In this document: positions 48,047-59,263 of the stretch, one piece after another
How the letters are laid out: each line of letters opens with the position of its first letter
Position numbering within the stretch: the first letter of the stretch is position 1
Origin: Alviniconcha marisindica
Taxonomy: Eukaryota > Mollusca > Gastropoda > Provannidae
DNA length: 64,000 nt
Assembly: GCA_018857735.1 (NCBI GenBank)
Contig: JABMCL010000131.1
Location: forward strand, 95,001 to 159,000
Reading direction: 5' to 3'
Notes under the pieces: model-generated
The model's input: only the letters and a program-made list of their open reading frames with translations
What the model was told of the DNA's origin: nothing
Database searches by the model: none
Program-made: the position numbers and the translations under genes

Positions 48047-51000
48047 TCTTACCAACAGGGTCTCCATCCGCTTCATCCATCCACATGTCAAGGTCAGGAG
48101 TTGTACTTGTACTTGTGCTGCTAGTTCTGTCATTCACTGGCATATTCAGACTCCCTTCTGGAGAATTAGGGGCAACATCCACTGCTGGTGGTGTTTTTGC
48201 ACCTTCAGGAGAATCAGAGGTATGTGGTTTCTCATTGTATGCTCCACCACCTTGTTGTGTTGACTGTGTACTTTTCCCTTGTTGCAATGTGTTTGCCCCA
48301 GCATGTATTGGTGTTTCAACATCCCCTTGGTCAGATTTAGATGGTCCCAAGTCTCCTCCATTTTGTGTTGGTTTTCTCGAGTCTCCTTCAATATGTGCCA
48401 GTGTTCCACCGTTCCCTTGACCAGATGGTGGTATTCCAGAGTTTCCTTTGATGAGTGCCTGTGTTCCACCATCCCCTTGTTCAGATGCTGTTGGTATTCC
48501 TGAGTCTCCTTCAGTATGTGCTTCTGTTCCACGATTCCTTGGCTCAGATGCTGGTGGTACTGCTGAGTTTCCTTCAATGTGTGCCTGTGTTCCACCATCC
48601 CCTTGTCCAGATGTTGGCAGTATTCCCGAGTCTCCTTCAGTATGTGCTTCTGTTCCACCATTCCCCTGCTCAGATGCTGGTGGTATTCCTGAGTCTCCTT
48701 CAATAGGTGCCAGTGTTCCACCATTCCCTTGTTCAGATGCTGGTGGTATTCCTGAGTCTCCTTCAATAGGTGCCAGTGTTCCACCATTCCCTTGTTCAGA
48801 TGCTGGTGGTATTCCCGAGTCTCCTTCAGTATGTGCTTCTGTTCCACCATTCCCCTGCTCAGATGCTGGTGGTATTCCTGAGTCTCCTTCAATAGGTGCC
48901 AGTGTTCCACCATTCCCTTGTTCAGATGCTGGTGGTATTCCTGAGTCTCCTTCAATAGGTGCCAGTGTTCCACCATTCCCTTGTTCAGATGCTGGTGGTA
49001 TTCCTGAGTCTCCTTCAATATGTGCCAGTGTTCCACCATTCCCTTGCTCAGATGCTGGTGGTATTCCTGAGTCTCCTTCAATAGGTGCCAGTGTTCCACC
49101 ATTCCCTTGTTCAGATGCTGGTGGTATTCCTGAGTCTCCTTCAATATGTGCCAGTGTTCCACCATTCCCTTGCTCAGATGCTGGTGGTATTCCAGAGTTT
49201 CCTGCTTGTGCTCTACCATTCCCTTGTTCGGATACTGGCATTCCCCCATTCCCTTGCTCAGAACCAGACACTGGCAGTCCTGGGGCTCCTCTGGTAGGTG
49301 CCGGTGTTCCCCCATTCCCTTGTTCAGATGCAGAGCTTTCAGGGCCTCTTCCAGTTTGTGAATCTTGTGAGTTGTTCTCTGGTGGTGGTGCACGCATTTC
49401 TCCATTTGCCTGTGAAGGCATCCCTTGCTGTCCTGAAGGGTCACCATTTTTGCTTGTGACATTTGGTTGTGGTCTTTCAGCAGCCTTGTTGGTGTCTTTA
49501 TCACTGCCTGCAGGCTGACTTGCTGCTGGATTTGGTCCTGCTGTTGTTGAAACAACCAATACAAGAACTGGTCAGTTTCTCATAACCATCATAATACCTA
49601 ATACTATTACTAATTAATAATTTAATACTAACAGAGTTCTGACAGTCTGAGACAATTTTATTTAACACAACCTATACACATGCCTCATAAACAGTTCCCC
49701 TATGACACCTTCTTCTTCTTTTCTGTCCCAGCATCTAAGCTGACTTTCCAAGGCTTCAGGTTTGCACCTGACTAGATAAGCTGGTAACTGATAACAACTT
49801 ACTGTGAAATTTATATCAATGAAAATAAATAAAAGGCAGGTCTATAAAAAAAAAAATAACAGTGACAAAAAATCCAAAATAGCAACTATGTAGGGTCAGT
49901 TTCAATTTTTGTTTTTTTAATAAATCATACTGAAAATTTTATAATACTGATTTTGCAAGATTTGCTGCTGTCACTCAGTTTTGATCCCATAGGTACATGC
50001 AACTAATGCAATCTGATAAGTTTGACGAACCCCAAAACCCTCCAACTGTCCAAGTTCCTAAACATGCCGGCATGATGTATAATCTCCAGAAAGTGCCACA
50101 CAGGCTGTTTTATGATAAATGGTGACAGTGGTGCATGTCCAATTTACTAACACTTTTACTCAAGACCTGTGCTTTTGACTAATTTGAATGACAGCACATG
50201 CACTCATGCACATGTATACATGTATTGGGCGGTTCAGTGAAGCTGGCTTGCATGAGTGAATGCCCTTTGTAATCTTTTGCGCAAGAAGTCGCAAGAGGTC
50301 GCAGCATCACTTCCAGGCAGATTTCTGAGTAGGCATTGCTTCACGCTGTGTATAACAATGGATGTTCAACCAAGAATCGTAAAGCAGTACAAATGCCACC
50401 ACCGTTGCAGTTGCAAAAATTACCGGGAAAGGGGATGGAGTGGAAAAAAGTGTCTTTGTGTTGTTGTTTTGCTGATGAGAAGATTGCGAGTTCATGGAAA
50501 AAAAATGCATTTAGGGGCATCCTATTGGGCGATTCGGCAAAACTGGTTTGCTAGAGTGAATGCGCTTTGTAATCTTTCGCACAAGAAGTCGCAAGAGGTC
50601 GCAGAGCACTTCCGGGCCAATTTCTGAGTAGGCGTTGCTTCACGCTGTGTATAACAGTGGAAGCTGAACCTAGAATCGCGAAGCAGTACAAATGCCAATA
50701 CTGTTGCAGTTGCAAAAATTACCGTGGAAAGGGGATGGAGGGTGGGAAAAAAGTGTCTTTGCATCATTTTTGGCTGACCAGAAGATTGCGAGTTCGTAGA
50801 AAAAATGCGTTTTGGTGCATCCTATAGCACGAGCAACAAGTTATTACTTATTGCCAGACACATTATGACTACGGGCCTCCAAAAATGCCTTTAAAGTTGG
50901 CAGTGTAAAATTCACAAATTCACTGTCACCACTTTCCATTGTGAAGAAAGTATGCACCAGAAGTAAAAGCAGCCAAGGGACTTAAGCGATGCCGGGCAAA

Positions 51001-52843
51001 AGTCAAGGGAGTTAACAACCCTGCCTGATTCGCCCAATAGCACGAGCAGCAACTTACTGCTTGTTGCCAGACACATTCTGACTATGGGTTTCCAATTCCA
51101 AATATGCCTTTAAAGTTGACAGTGTAAAATTTACAAATTCACTGTCACCGCCTTCCATTGTGAAGAAAGTACACACCAGAAGTAAAAGCAGCCAAGGGAC
51201 GTAAGCAATGTCAGGCAAAAGTCAAGGGAGTTAACAACCCCACCTGAACCACCCAATACATGTGTGCGTGTGTGTGTCTGTGTGTGTGTGTGGGGGGGGG
51301 GGGGGGGGGGGAGTTGGTGACTGTGAAAGAGATCTGAACTGTTGAAAATTGTTTTAATTCTTTTAGTTTTATAATTATGTATTTTATTTTATACCAATAA
51401 ATTCTAAATGCTGCCTTGTCATATTTAAAATCCAATAACTAATTCCCAGTCAAGCAAACTGATCTATCTAAATGACACAATGTCCCCACTGTGCTGCTGA
51501 GTCATCACACTGTATGAAGAATGATTATTTTTACAATTTTAGTGACAGCTCATCAGTAAACTGCTGAAAGTAGACTACACTCTCCACTCAGGGTCCATGG
51601 TGAATGTGCAGTATATGCTGAATTCAGTGAATAACTGTTGTTTTAGAGTTTGGCTGATGGACTTGGATTATGTACATGATCCCCCTTATCCCCCCCGACC
51701 CTCCCTCCAAACCAAAAAAAAAAAAGAGAGAGAGAGAAAAAAGAAGTAAGCACATGGTGAGGACATGTCTGATGTCAAAACCATAAATAAATATTCAGAG
51801 AACATATTGGTAAAATGTCAGGAGCTATTAATATTATTCCAAACCAAGTTGGCCTTATTATTAATGTTATGTGCTGTTGTTGCTCTGAACCAGTATCAGT
51901 ACAGTCTCTGTCATGGGTGCGAGCGCAGAGCTTTTACAAGCATCATAAGACAGGTTGCACTGATCAATATAAGGCAGGGTGTCACACATCAATAAGAGGA
52001 GTTCACGTTGGGCTGTGCATAAGCTTGTGTATGGGTGCATGCACTGGCACTCAAAAATGCAGATGTTGAAAAGCATGATACAATCATATTTGTATGCCCA
52101 TAAAAATCACGGTTAACTCAATAATTGATTTGGCTTTTGATGTCAGACAGACTAACACTGATCATAAAACACTTTATGTATGTAATTCATACAACTTATT
52201 GCCGGTCAAAAAGTGTACGTGTATTTATAAGTTATATCAATTATCATAACAACCCAAAGGAATCATTCAACTTTCAAGTTCAACCGAGTGTTGGGAAAGC
52301 ATACTCACATGAAGAACGCAACGATTCCTCGTATTTTGCAACAGCGGCAATCAACAGCTTACAAATTTGTCCAAAGTTGTTATCTGCCATGCAATGGGAA
52401 GCACAGGCTCCCGGGTCCTGTGTAATGAATGCAAATCGCTGTTTGGTGCTGAGTGTCCGTGCAATATTACACACATTCCATTGTGGGTTGTCAACCAGCT
52501 GACTAAGAACTTCCGCGTTCAAATACTCTTGTGGTGGTGCTGCTTTGCAAAGCAGCTTGGATACTTCAAGAAACTGATAACAAAGTTCCCGATTAAAATA
52601 ATCTATTGAACTGGGATCATGATGTGAACAGGGTTCGAGCAGAAAGCCCCCCGTGACTACGTCATATTTATATGTTAATGGATCTGGAAACACACATCTC
52701 TTTTCCGACCAAAATGCTACCATCCGCTCAAAGCCGTCCTTCGGTATAGTGTTCTCAACTGGCAACGACCAAGTCGATAGGGGGAAAGCAAAAAGCACGC
52801 ACACTGATCCGTAAAACAGTTGCAACGGAGAAAACGACGCCAT
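41989..52843 (-). CDS. TGOLN2: TGN38/TGN46-type trans-Golgi network integral membrane protein, complete
   Basis: This is a type I membrane protein that cycles between trans-Golgi network, endosomes and plasma membrane. Exons (minus): 52309-52843, 48053-49540, 47313-47350, 45474-45650, 41989-42153. They join in phase to 800 residues. Order: signal peptide (MASFSPLQLFYG...), a luminal domain with eight cysteines, and a low-complexity luminal region with about 13 copies of a 21-residue repeat. Then come the membrane helix (HFMAYFVTAVVLCVSGYVIY), HNKQKILAFVLEGRR immediately after it, a basic stretch, and a tail with AKYTKL. The HNK-K-I-AFVLEG-R block and a YxxPhi sorting signal (YTKL) are the family hallmark; mammalian tails carry SDYQRL. 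An upstream in-frame ATG at 52879 would add 12 residues; 52843 has the better start context and directly begins the signal peptide. Exon 2 could alternatively begin at 49567, adding nine residues. Confidence 0.9.
42273..42330 (+). repeat. Dispersed GTAAGTTGGTGTTTTACGCC repeat
   Basis: AAGTAAGTAAGTTGGTGTTT, TACGCCCAGTCAACCGG and GGTTATATCA recur inverted at 56728-56798. Probably a retroelement 3' or 5' segment widespread in this genome. Confidence 0.65.
42400..45009. mobile_element. 2.6-kb segment with perfect 19-bp terminal inverted repeats in TGOLN2 intron 4
   Basis: TGAGCCTGTGACAAAAGGT at 42400-42418 is exactly inverted at 44991-45009, and both ends abut TA. A mariner-like TA target is possible. 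No long reading frame is present. An AATAAA in a 3'-end-like context lies near 44563 and an A-rich run is at 43660-43680. A similar left end (TGAGCCTGTGCTAAAAGGT) occurs alone at 6484. Confidence 0.55.
45043..45320. repeat. ~59-bp minisatellite x5 beside the 2.6-kb TIR element
   Basis: Unit with TTTTTGAACTTATTTTAAAA, ATATGTGCATGCCAAAGTCA and TCCACTAGGGCAC. It starts 30 bp after the right TIR. Confidence 0.9.
47995..48041. repeat. (CA)n, i.e. (TG)n on the TGOLN2 strand, just after the exon 2 donor
   Basis: On the minus strand it begins about 12 bp after the donor GTTG|gtaagatg of TGOLN2 exon 2. Confidence 0.93.
48350..49200 (-). repeat. TGOLN2: 63-bp (21-residue) coding tandem repeat in TGOLN2 exon 2
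   Basis: About 13 tandem copies of a 63-bp unit encode E-G-D-S-G-I-P-P-A-S-E-Q-G-N-G-G-T followed by LAPI, LAHI or EAHT. The period was checked directly: successive CTGGTGGTATT positions 48677 and 48740 differ by 63. Part of the array shows a three-unit higher-order pattern (LAPI, LAPI, EAHT). Because 63 is a multiple of three, other frames on both strands also stay open, giving long shadow ORFs that are not genes. Mammalian TGN38/46 also has luminal tandem repeats, but of different sequence and length. Confidence 0.92.
50226..51255. mobile_element. TIR element (ISL2EU-like MITE), outer copy split by a copy of itself
   Basis: The ends are TGGGCGGTTCAG (50226) and CTGAACCACCCA (ending 51255), an inverted pair flanked by AT on both sides. 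The outer copy is 50226-50525 plus 51037-51255 (519 bp). Between them lies a related 511-bp copy. Two-base AT target duplications fit the ISL2EU group. No transposase frame is present. Confidence 0.75.
50526..51036. mobile_element. Inner copy of the same TIR element, nested in the outer copy
   Basis: The ends TGGGCGATTCGG and CTGATTCGCCCA mirror the outer copy. It sits at the point equivalent to its own position 300: the intact inner sequence reads CCTAT|AGCACGAG at 50821-50830, while the outer reads CCTAT, insert, ATAGCACGAG. Removing the insert with one AT restores the same junction. Both left arms are exactly 300 bp. Confidence 0.78.
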
Positions 52844-53476
52844 AGTTGTTGCCAAATCACTACCGGAATATGGCGTCATTTCCGCTTTAATTTGTATATT
52901 TCAAAACTTGTGTCCTCCGATGCAGAGTGACTAGGCGGGAACTCAGTCGAGCTCAAACTCGAAAAATTGATACAAAGACTGTAGTCTAAACCTAAACTGT
53001 CAGTCTAAACGTGTCCCTATTAAGTCAGCCCGACATCTGAGGACACTAAGGCCCATATCACCACCATCAGTCGTCTCAGTCAGTCGGCTGTGTCAGTCAC
53101 TCCAGTAACAAAGTGACAGTCCGGCCGCCTCTGGGCCGCCGCCGAGTTGCTCAGCTACTGATGAGTAAGAATAAAATTACAGGGCATCGTGTCTTGACTT
53201 GATCTACCCGTAACTTATAAACATGAACGAGTAATTGAAATTTAGTAGCTATGAAAATTTATCATGGAGTATAAGAAGTTCCACACCGTAAGTTGAAGCC
53301 AGCGCACGGTGCGGTTCGGCATGGAGCCACTCGATCAGACTCAGCCCGCAATGCACGGCACAGTGCGGCCGCATACATCACTCAGCCGTCAGTGCCGCCT
53401 GTGTGTGTGTGTGACTGAGTGTGAGTGTGTGTCAGTGTCAGTCGTGAGTGTGTGTCAGTATCAGTCGTGTGTGTGT

Positions 53477-53598
<122 letters not shown>

Positions 53599-53797
53599 CG
53601 TGTCGTAGTGTCAGTGTCTCAGTCAGTGTGTGCGTGTGCCGGTGCGGCCGCGTGTGTGTGCGTGCGTCACTGACACTGAGCCTGACCGGTGTGCCCGACT
53701 GACTGAGTAGTCAGTTTTTCCTGTCAGTCACTAGTGTGTAGTGTGTGTGTGTGTCAGTGTGTCAGTGTCACTCAGTGTGTGTGTTGTGTGTGTGTGT

Positions 53798-53881
<84 letters not shown>

Positions 53882-53914
53882 GTGTGTGTGTTGTGTGTGT
53901 GTGTGTGTGTGTGT

Positions 53915-53989
<75 letters not shown>

Positions 53990-54142
53990 TGCCCGCGTGT
54001 GTGTGTGTCGTCTGCCGTGTGTAGTGTCAGTCTGTGTGCGGCCGAGTCAGTCGCGTGCGCGCGGCGCGGCGTCACTGAGTGTAGCCGGTGTCAGTCGTTG
54101 TCAGCAGCGGCCGGTGTGTGTCACCGTGCGGTGTCAGTGTGT

Positions 54143-54274
<132 letters not shown>

Positions 54275-54298
54275 TAGTGTGTGTGTGTCAGTGTGTGT

Positions 54299-54361
<63 letters not shown>

Positions 54362-54616
54362 TGTACGGTAGTAGTAGTTGTAGTAGTAGCAGTTGTAGCC
54401 GTTGAGTAGTGGTGGTGGTGGTGTGCCGCGTAGCGGGCACACTCCGCCGAGCATCGCTTTCCGGCACCTTCCTCCAAACTGCCAGATTTAGTTACGCCAC
54501 TGAACTGAGGGGCATTCGGCTTTCAGTATCTCCGCGCAGCTGTCCAGCGACGCGGTCAGCGCCCTCCGAAAGGCCGTTCGGGTGCTAATATGACTTTAGA
54601 AGCAACCTAGCGCCAC

Positions 54617-54685
54617 CCGTCCCTAATAAGCCTTATTAGTCGTGGTTTCTGTGGACGAGTTAAGCCGCACCATGTTTACTTAACT
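54617..54685. repeat. Dispersed CCGTCCCTAATAAGCC repeat, third copy
   Basis: CCCGTCCCTAATAAGCCTTA then TTTCTGTGGACGAGTTAAGC and CACCATGTTTACTTAA, slightly expanded relative to 22267. Confidence 0.65.
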
Positions 54686-55154
54686 TAGCGCCAGAGCACG
54701 CACGTAAACATGAGATGCATCCACACGGGTCAGTAAAAAACAAAAACTGACAAACAAACAACAACAAAAAGTTCCGTCAGTCTCGATTCAAACGATTGTG
54801 GTTTTATTTGTGCTGGAGTAAACTTTGTTGGCGGCTACTGAAATGACACGCCTTGTTTTATTTGAGTTGTTTGTAACTAATTAAACTGTTTGAGCACCAA
54901 CAAAAAACTGTTCGTTAGCTGACAGTTTTCTGGACCCTAAAACGGTGTGTGTCCAGAAATTTGGTCCATAGAAACCAAATTCTGGACCCTATGGCGTAAC
55001 TAAAATTAATACGGCAGTGGTTGAAGGAAGGATGTAGTAAACCAGTGCTTCGGGAGTTTGCCGCGTAGGCTGAGTGCCACGCCGTCTCAGTTTATCACAG
55101 TGAGTGCGTGCCGGCGTGCGCGGTGCGCCTGTGCGTGCGTGTCACAGTCAGTCG

Positions 55155-55199
<45 letters not shown>

Positions 55200-55204
55200 G
55201 TCAC

Positions 55205-55276
<72 letters not shown>

Positions 55277-55821
55277 GTTCACTTCTTTAGCTCCGCCGGC
55301 GGACCGCGTGACTGATGTGCCGCCACGGTAGGTCACGCCGCGGAGTCACTGGCGACGGACTGACTCAGTGACGCCTCGGCACTGAGTAGCGGAGTCTGAG
55401 TGACTCGACTGACACTCACTGAGACTCACTGATTTTGCGAAATCAGTGAAGGAATTAAAATCTCAAATAAAGATAATTGTTTTTTGATGTTTTACGAAGA
55501 CTCAGTGGTTTGGTTAAGAAAAGTGCAAAAGAAAAGCCAATGTCAAAATATCAGTGATCTATTGCCCCGAGTTTCCGTTTTTCCCCCATTAGAGGGACTG
55601 ACTCGAAGAACGTGCAATATAATAGTCTGAATCCTTAAAAAAAAAAAAAAATTGTTTTAATAATAACAACAACTACACTATCTGTATGTTCCATGGACCT
55701 ACAATACGTAATTCCATGGTCTGTTCACGTCGTTGGCTAGTACAGTGGAAGGAAACTGTTCCGCAAAGTCTTCCAATCCCTCAAAGGCAGATAACTCTGC
55801 CTAAAAGCGGAAACAAAGAGC

Positions 55822-55833
55822 TACGCATGCGCT
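55822..55833. promoter_or_regulatory. NRF1-like palindrome upstream of DNAL4
   Basis: TACGCATGCGCT lies 94 bp upstream of the DNAL4 ATG and closely matches the NRF1 consensus (YGCGCAYGCGCR). NRF1 sites are common in TATA-less animal promoters close to the start site. Function is inferred from motif and position only. Confidence 0.35.
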
Positions 55834-55926
55834 CAAGTGCTTAGTAACCATTTTTGATTTGGAGGTTGAAAGAAGAGTGAAACAAAACATTGTTTTTTAC
55901 TCATCAGCGGAGACGTGTTGACAGTT

Positions 55927-56319
55927 ATGGAAGCTACAGAGGAGAAAAAGGAACCCGACACCAAGAGGGTGCATACGTATCCTCTAATTAGGGTAAGAGA
56001 ACTTGATTGAAACGCATAAAAATCGCTGGCGCCACATCTGTTAATGATTTCCAAAACATTCTTGAATGTCTATACCCCATGCTTGCGTACCTCTCGTCTG
56101 CTTTATTGTGTTATCATAAAATGTTCCGCGTGCACACCAGGTGAGTGGTTAATTTTATTTTTTGATGTTACCAGTGATCTCGCTGGTGACAGTGTCACCG
56201 GTGTGTGACATCTGTGGTGGCAAAGGTGGTTTACGAAAACCGGTCAATCACTGTAACCGGTCAGATACTAAAGCTGCTAGAGCTCTGCTAGCAAACACCC
56301 AGCTTCCTTCCTCGTCTAG

Positions 56320-56380
<61 letters not shown>

Positions 56381-59263
56381 CTGCAAACACACGCACATAC
56401 CTCCCTCCCACCCTCTCTCTCTCTAAGTCTAAGATGCGATTTAAAAATATATATAAATGTTAGAACCGGTTAAAAAAATAACTGTAATTGATGATTTCCC
56501 CCCTGGTATATGGTGAACATAACCGGTAAAATGCTGGATATTATTATTACCAAGTAATGCCAACCCTCTGTCATTGCTATAATATTTCATTGGACCCAGT
56601 TTAGAGTGGTAGCACTACTGCCACTAGTACAGTAGTATATAATTATTAGTTTTATTACCTTGGATTTTTTAACATACCTTCAGCTGCATAGGGTTGTCAC
56701 AGGAGATAGTACAGAGATGGGAGCAGTGTTGTGAAAACAGGCTCGCCCTGATATAACCGTACCAGTTGACTGGGCGTAAAACACCAACTTACTTACTTGT
56801 GAAAACAGGCTGAAATAGTGAGAGCTTGTGGATTGCCAACATTCTTCCACTGTTTTCTATTAGGACTATTACTAGTATAAGGATCATTTTCATTATTTGA
56901 CTAAGTACTGTTCCTAGTGTTAGTGTTGTTGTGCATTATTTGTTGCTTCCCATTTCCCTGTCACCAGCTGTAGGCTTTCTCTTATTGAAAGGTGAACATG
57001 GGAACTCTAATGTATGAGCTATGAAATGGTCTTAATCTTAACCTTCACTGTATAACACCTGAAAACTCATGGAATACTCTGTGGATGTCCAAACACCTAA
57101 TAGTTTAAGGTTCACATCTAAGTATTTTGGTAAATATCCCCGTCTGTGCATTGAATGTGCCCCCCCCCCCCCCCCACCCCTCCCCCCCCCCCCCCCCCCC
57201 ATAAGAGTCTCTAATTTAATGTAGTTGGTGTACCTTGTGGTTTAGGGTTCACATAGACATTTTGGTAAATATCCTTGCCCATAATTGTGAGTGTGCCCAC
57301 ACGCATACTTTTTTTCATAAGTCTCAAATTTATCTCAGTGTTTTGCTGATATTTCCTAGATGATGAGTTACACACCTGTATCTTTTTTTTTTCCCCTCCC
57401 ACATTTGGAAATTCGTATACAAATATTGTGAAAATAATATAGAACAGACACCATCTTCCTCCATCAGCTGAAGACAATACGTAAGCTTCATCAAGCCATT
57501 CACCAACTCTTTTGTGTCTAATAATATTCAAGTTACGATGGATGCATTCTGATATTATAAACTCTTTTTCATTTTCACTAATTCAGTCACACGGATAGGG
57601 CATTTACAATTACACAGTCAGTACAGTGAAAAGATCAAACTGGGCAAGCAGAAAATGGTACTGGGCAATTAAGTTTTTTTTCTGTTTTCTTGCCATTAGT
57701 GCAGATGGGGAAAAAGTTAATGTTACACTGTAACGCCATGCACCTTTTCAGTGTTGATTAAAATGTTTTGTTGTTTTGTCTTTGTTTCCAGCATTCAGAC
57801 ATGAATGATGAGATGAAAACAGAGGCCATGGAGCTGTGTGTGACCGCATGTGAAAAATTTGCAAACAACAACGAGGTAAAGATTTTGAACCAGTTGTAGA
57901 AGTACATTCTTTAGGTCTCAGTTTTCCACTGTCAACTTAAAGCTATACTACTTTAATAGTTCATTTCTTAGATTTTAGTGACACAAATTTATATGTATTA
58001 TTAATTATGTAAATTGTGTGTGCACAAATTATTCCTAGATGGGCAATGGTATAATCTGATAATGGTAACCAATACAGTAACTGTACTTGGTGATAATAAA
58101 CTAATACAGTCAAATCTGCTGCAGAATCAAATTATTTTGATTTTACTTTTTAGTGAGGTGATTATTTTAAAAATAATATTAGTTTTGTTGTAGCTATTCT
58201 TCTTCCTTTTCCAAACCTTTTGCTGACTGGTAAGTTGTCTGTGACTCTCAAATTAGATGGTCAAAAAAGATGTGGCATCTATTCAACGGCAATTAAAGCC
58301 ATATTTGTTTTCAATTCCTTTGTCATCACCCACTCACCCTCTTAGCATCCCTTTCTCTATAGTCCCCTCTCTTCATACCCCCCCCCCCCCCCCCCCCCCA
58401 CATCATCCCCTTTGCCTCGCAGTGAACATGTGGCTATCTGTACTATCACTATGCAAGGAGACACACAGTCATGAGTGGTTGACATTGACTTGGAATGTTG
58501 GTTCATGGTTATCTATACAATTTGAAGACTTTGTATTGTCATGTGAAGGTCAAGATGATAATGAATGTTTTTATCTTTAAAAGGTTGTTTGTGTCTTGTA
58601 CATTATGAGCTGAACCCAGACATTTTATGTTTTATGTGCATCATTACTAGCCAGATTAATAAGCATTTTTTTTTTTCTCACCAACAACAAAAATGTCCAG
58701 AACAAAGTCACAGGGAGGGCTTAGTCTGTTCCATAACATTTGTGGGTTTGGCATCTTTTGAGTCTTTTAACCTTTCGTGATTCACTTATTGTATCCCAGG
58801 ACATTGCAAGACAAACTGTGCAAGCACAAAGAATGTGAACATTACTGGCAGTGTAACTAGCCCTCATGTTCGGTGGGGCATAGGGGGCGGGGATTTTGCC
58901 ACACAAGATGATAAACCATATTTGTCCTTTGATTATGAATCACTCAAGTTTTTTTTGCTCAGCTTGTCTTCTTCTCTTTTGGCTCCCATGCTTCTATCCC
59001 CATTGAAGCTGGAGGATGTGGCTGAGCATTTTTTGTATCCAGTATCCAGTAAATTCTAAGTCACATCTCAACTGAGCATGGTTATTGTATGTGTGCAGAA
59101 TGCAGCCAAGATGATCAAAGACACAATGGACAAGAAGTTTGGTGCTTCCTGGCATGCAGTGGTGGGAGAGGGCTATGGCTTTGAGATCACACATGAAGTG
59201 AAGAACCTCCTCTACATGTTCTTTGGTGGAAATCTGGCTATCTGCGTGTGGAAATGCTCCTGA
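55927..59263 (+). CDS. DNAL4: Axonemal dynein light chain 4, complete
   Basis: This is a member of the LC8/DYNLL-type light chain family that associates with axonemal dynein and other dynein cargo complexes in the cytoplasm and cilia. Exons: 55927-55992, 57792-57875 and 59099-59263, all phase 0, giving 104 residues against 105 in human. Visible features are a charged N-terminus (EATEEKKEPDTKR), TYPLIRHSDM, ELCVTACEKFANNNE, AAKMIKDTMDKKFG, SWHAVVGEGYGFEITHE, and the C-terminal FFGGNLAICVWKCS beta strand typical of this family. The match runs the full length without gaps. The gene diverges from TGOLN2. No perfect AATAAA was seen in the 3 kb after the stop, so the 3' end is not placed. Confidence 0.95.
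56322..56380. repeat. (AC)n microsatellite in DNAL4 intron 1
   Basis: About 29 AC units. Confidence 0.95.
56728..56798 (-). repeat. Inverted copy of the GTAAGTTGGTGTTTTACGCC repeat
   Basis: Reverse complement of the 42273 copy, including TCAACTGGTACGGTTATATC then AGGGCGA. Confidence 0.65.
57162..57201. repeat. Poly(C) tracts in DNAL4 intron 1
   Basis: Two C runs separated by ACCCCT. Another C run lies at 58379-58399 in intron 2. Confidence 0.9.

Noticed and set aside
48448..49518. 356-codon plus-strand frame over the TGOLN2 repeat
   Set aside because: Antisense shadow of the same repeat. Pro/Ser/Cys-rich with no domain and no splice support.
48146..49564. 472-codon minus-strand frame in the TGOLN2 repeat exon
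   Set aside because: Shadow of the 63-bp repeat. The frame that splices in phase to the signal peptide and the membrane helix is a different one.
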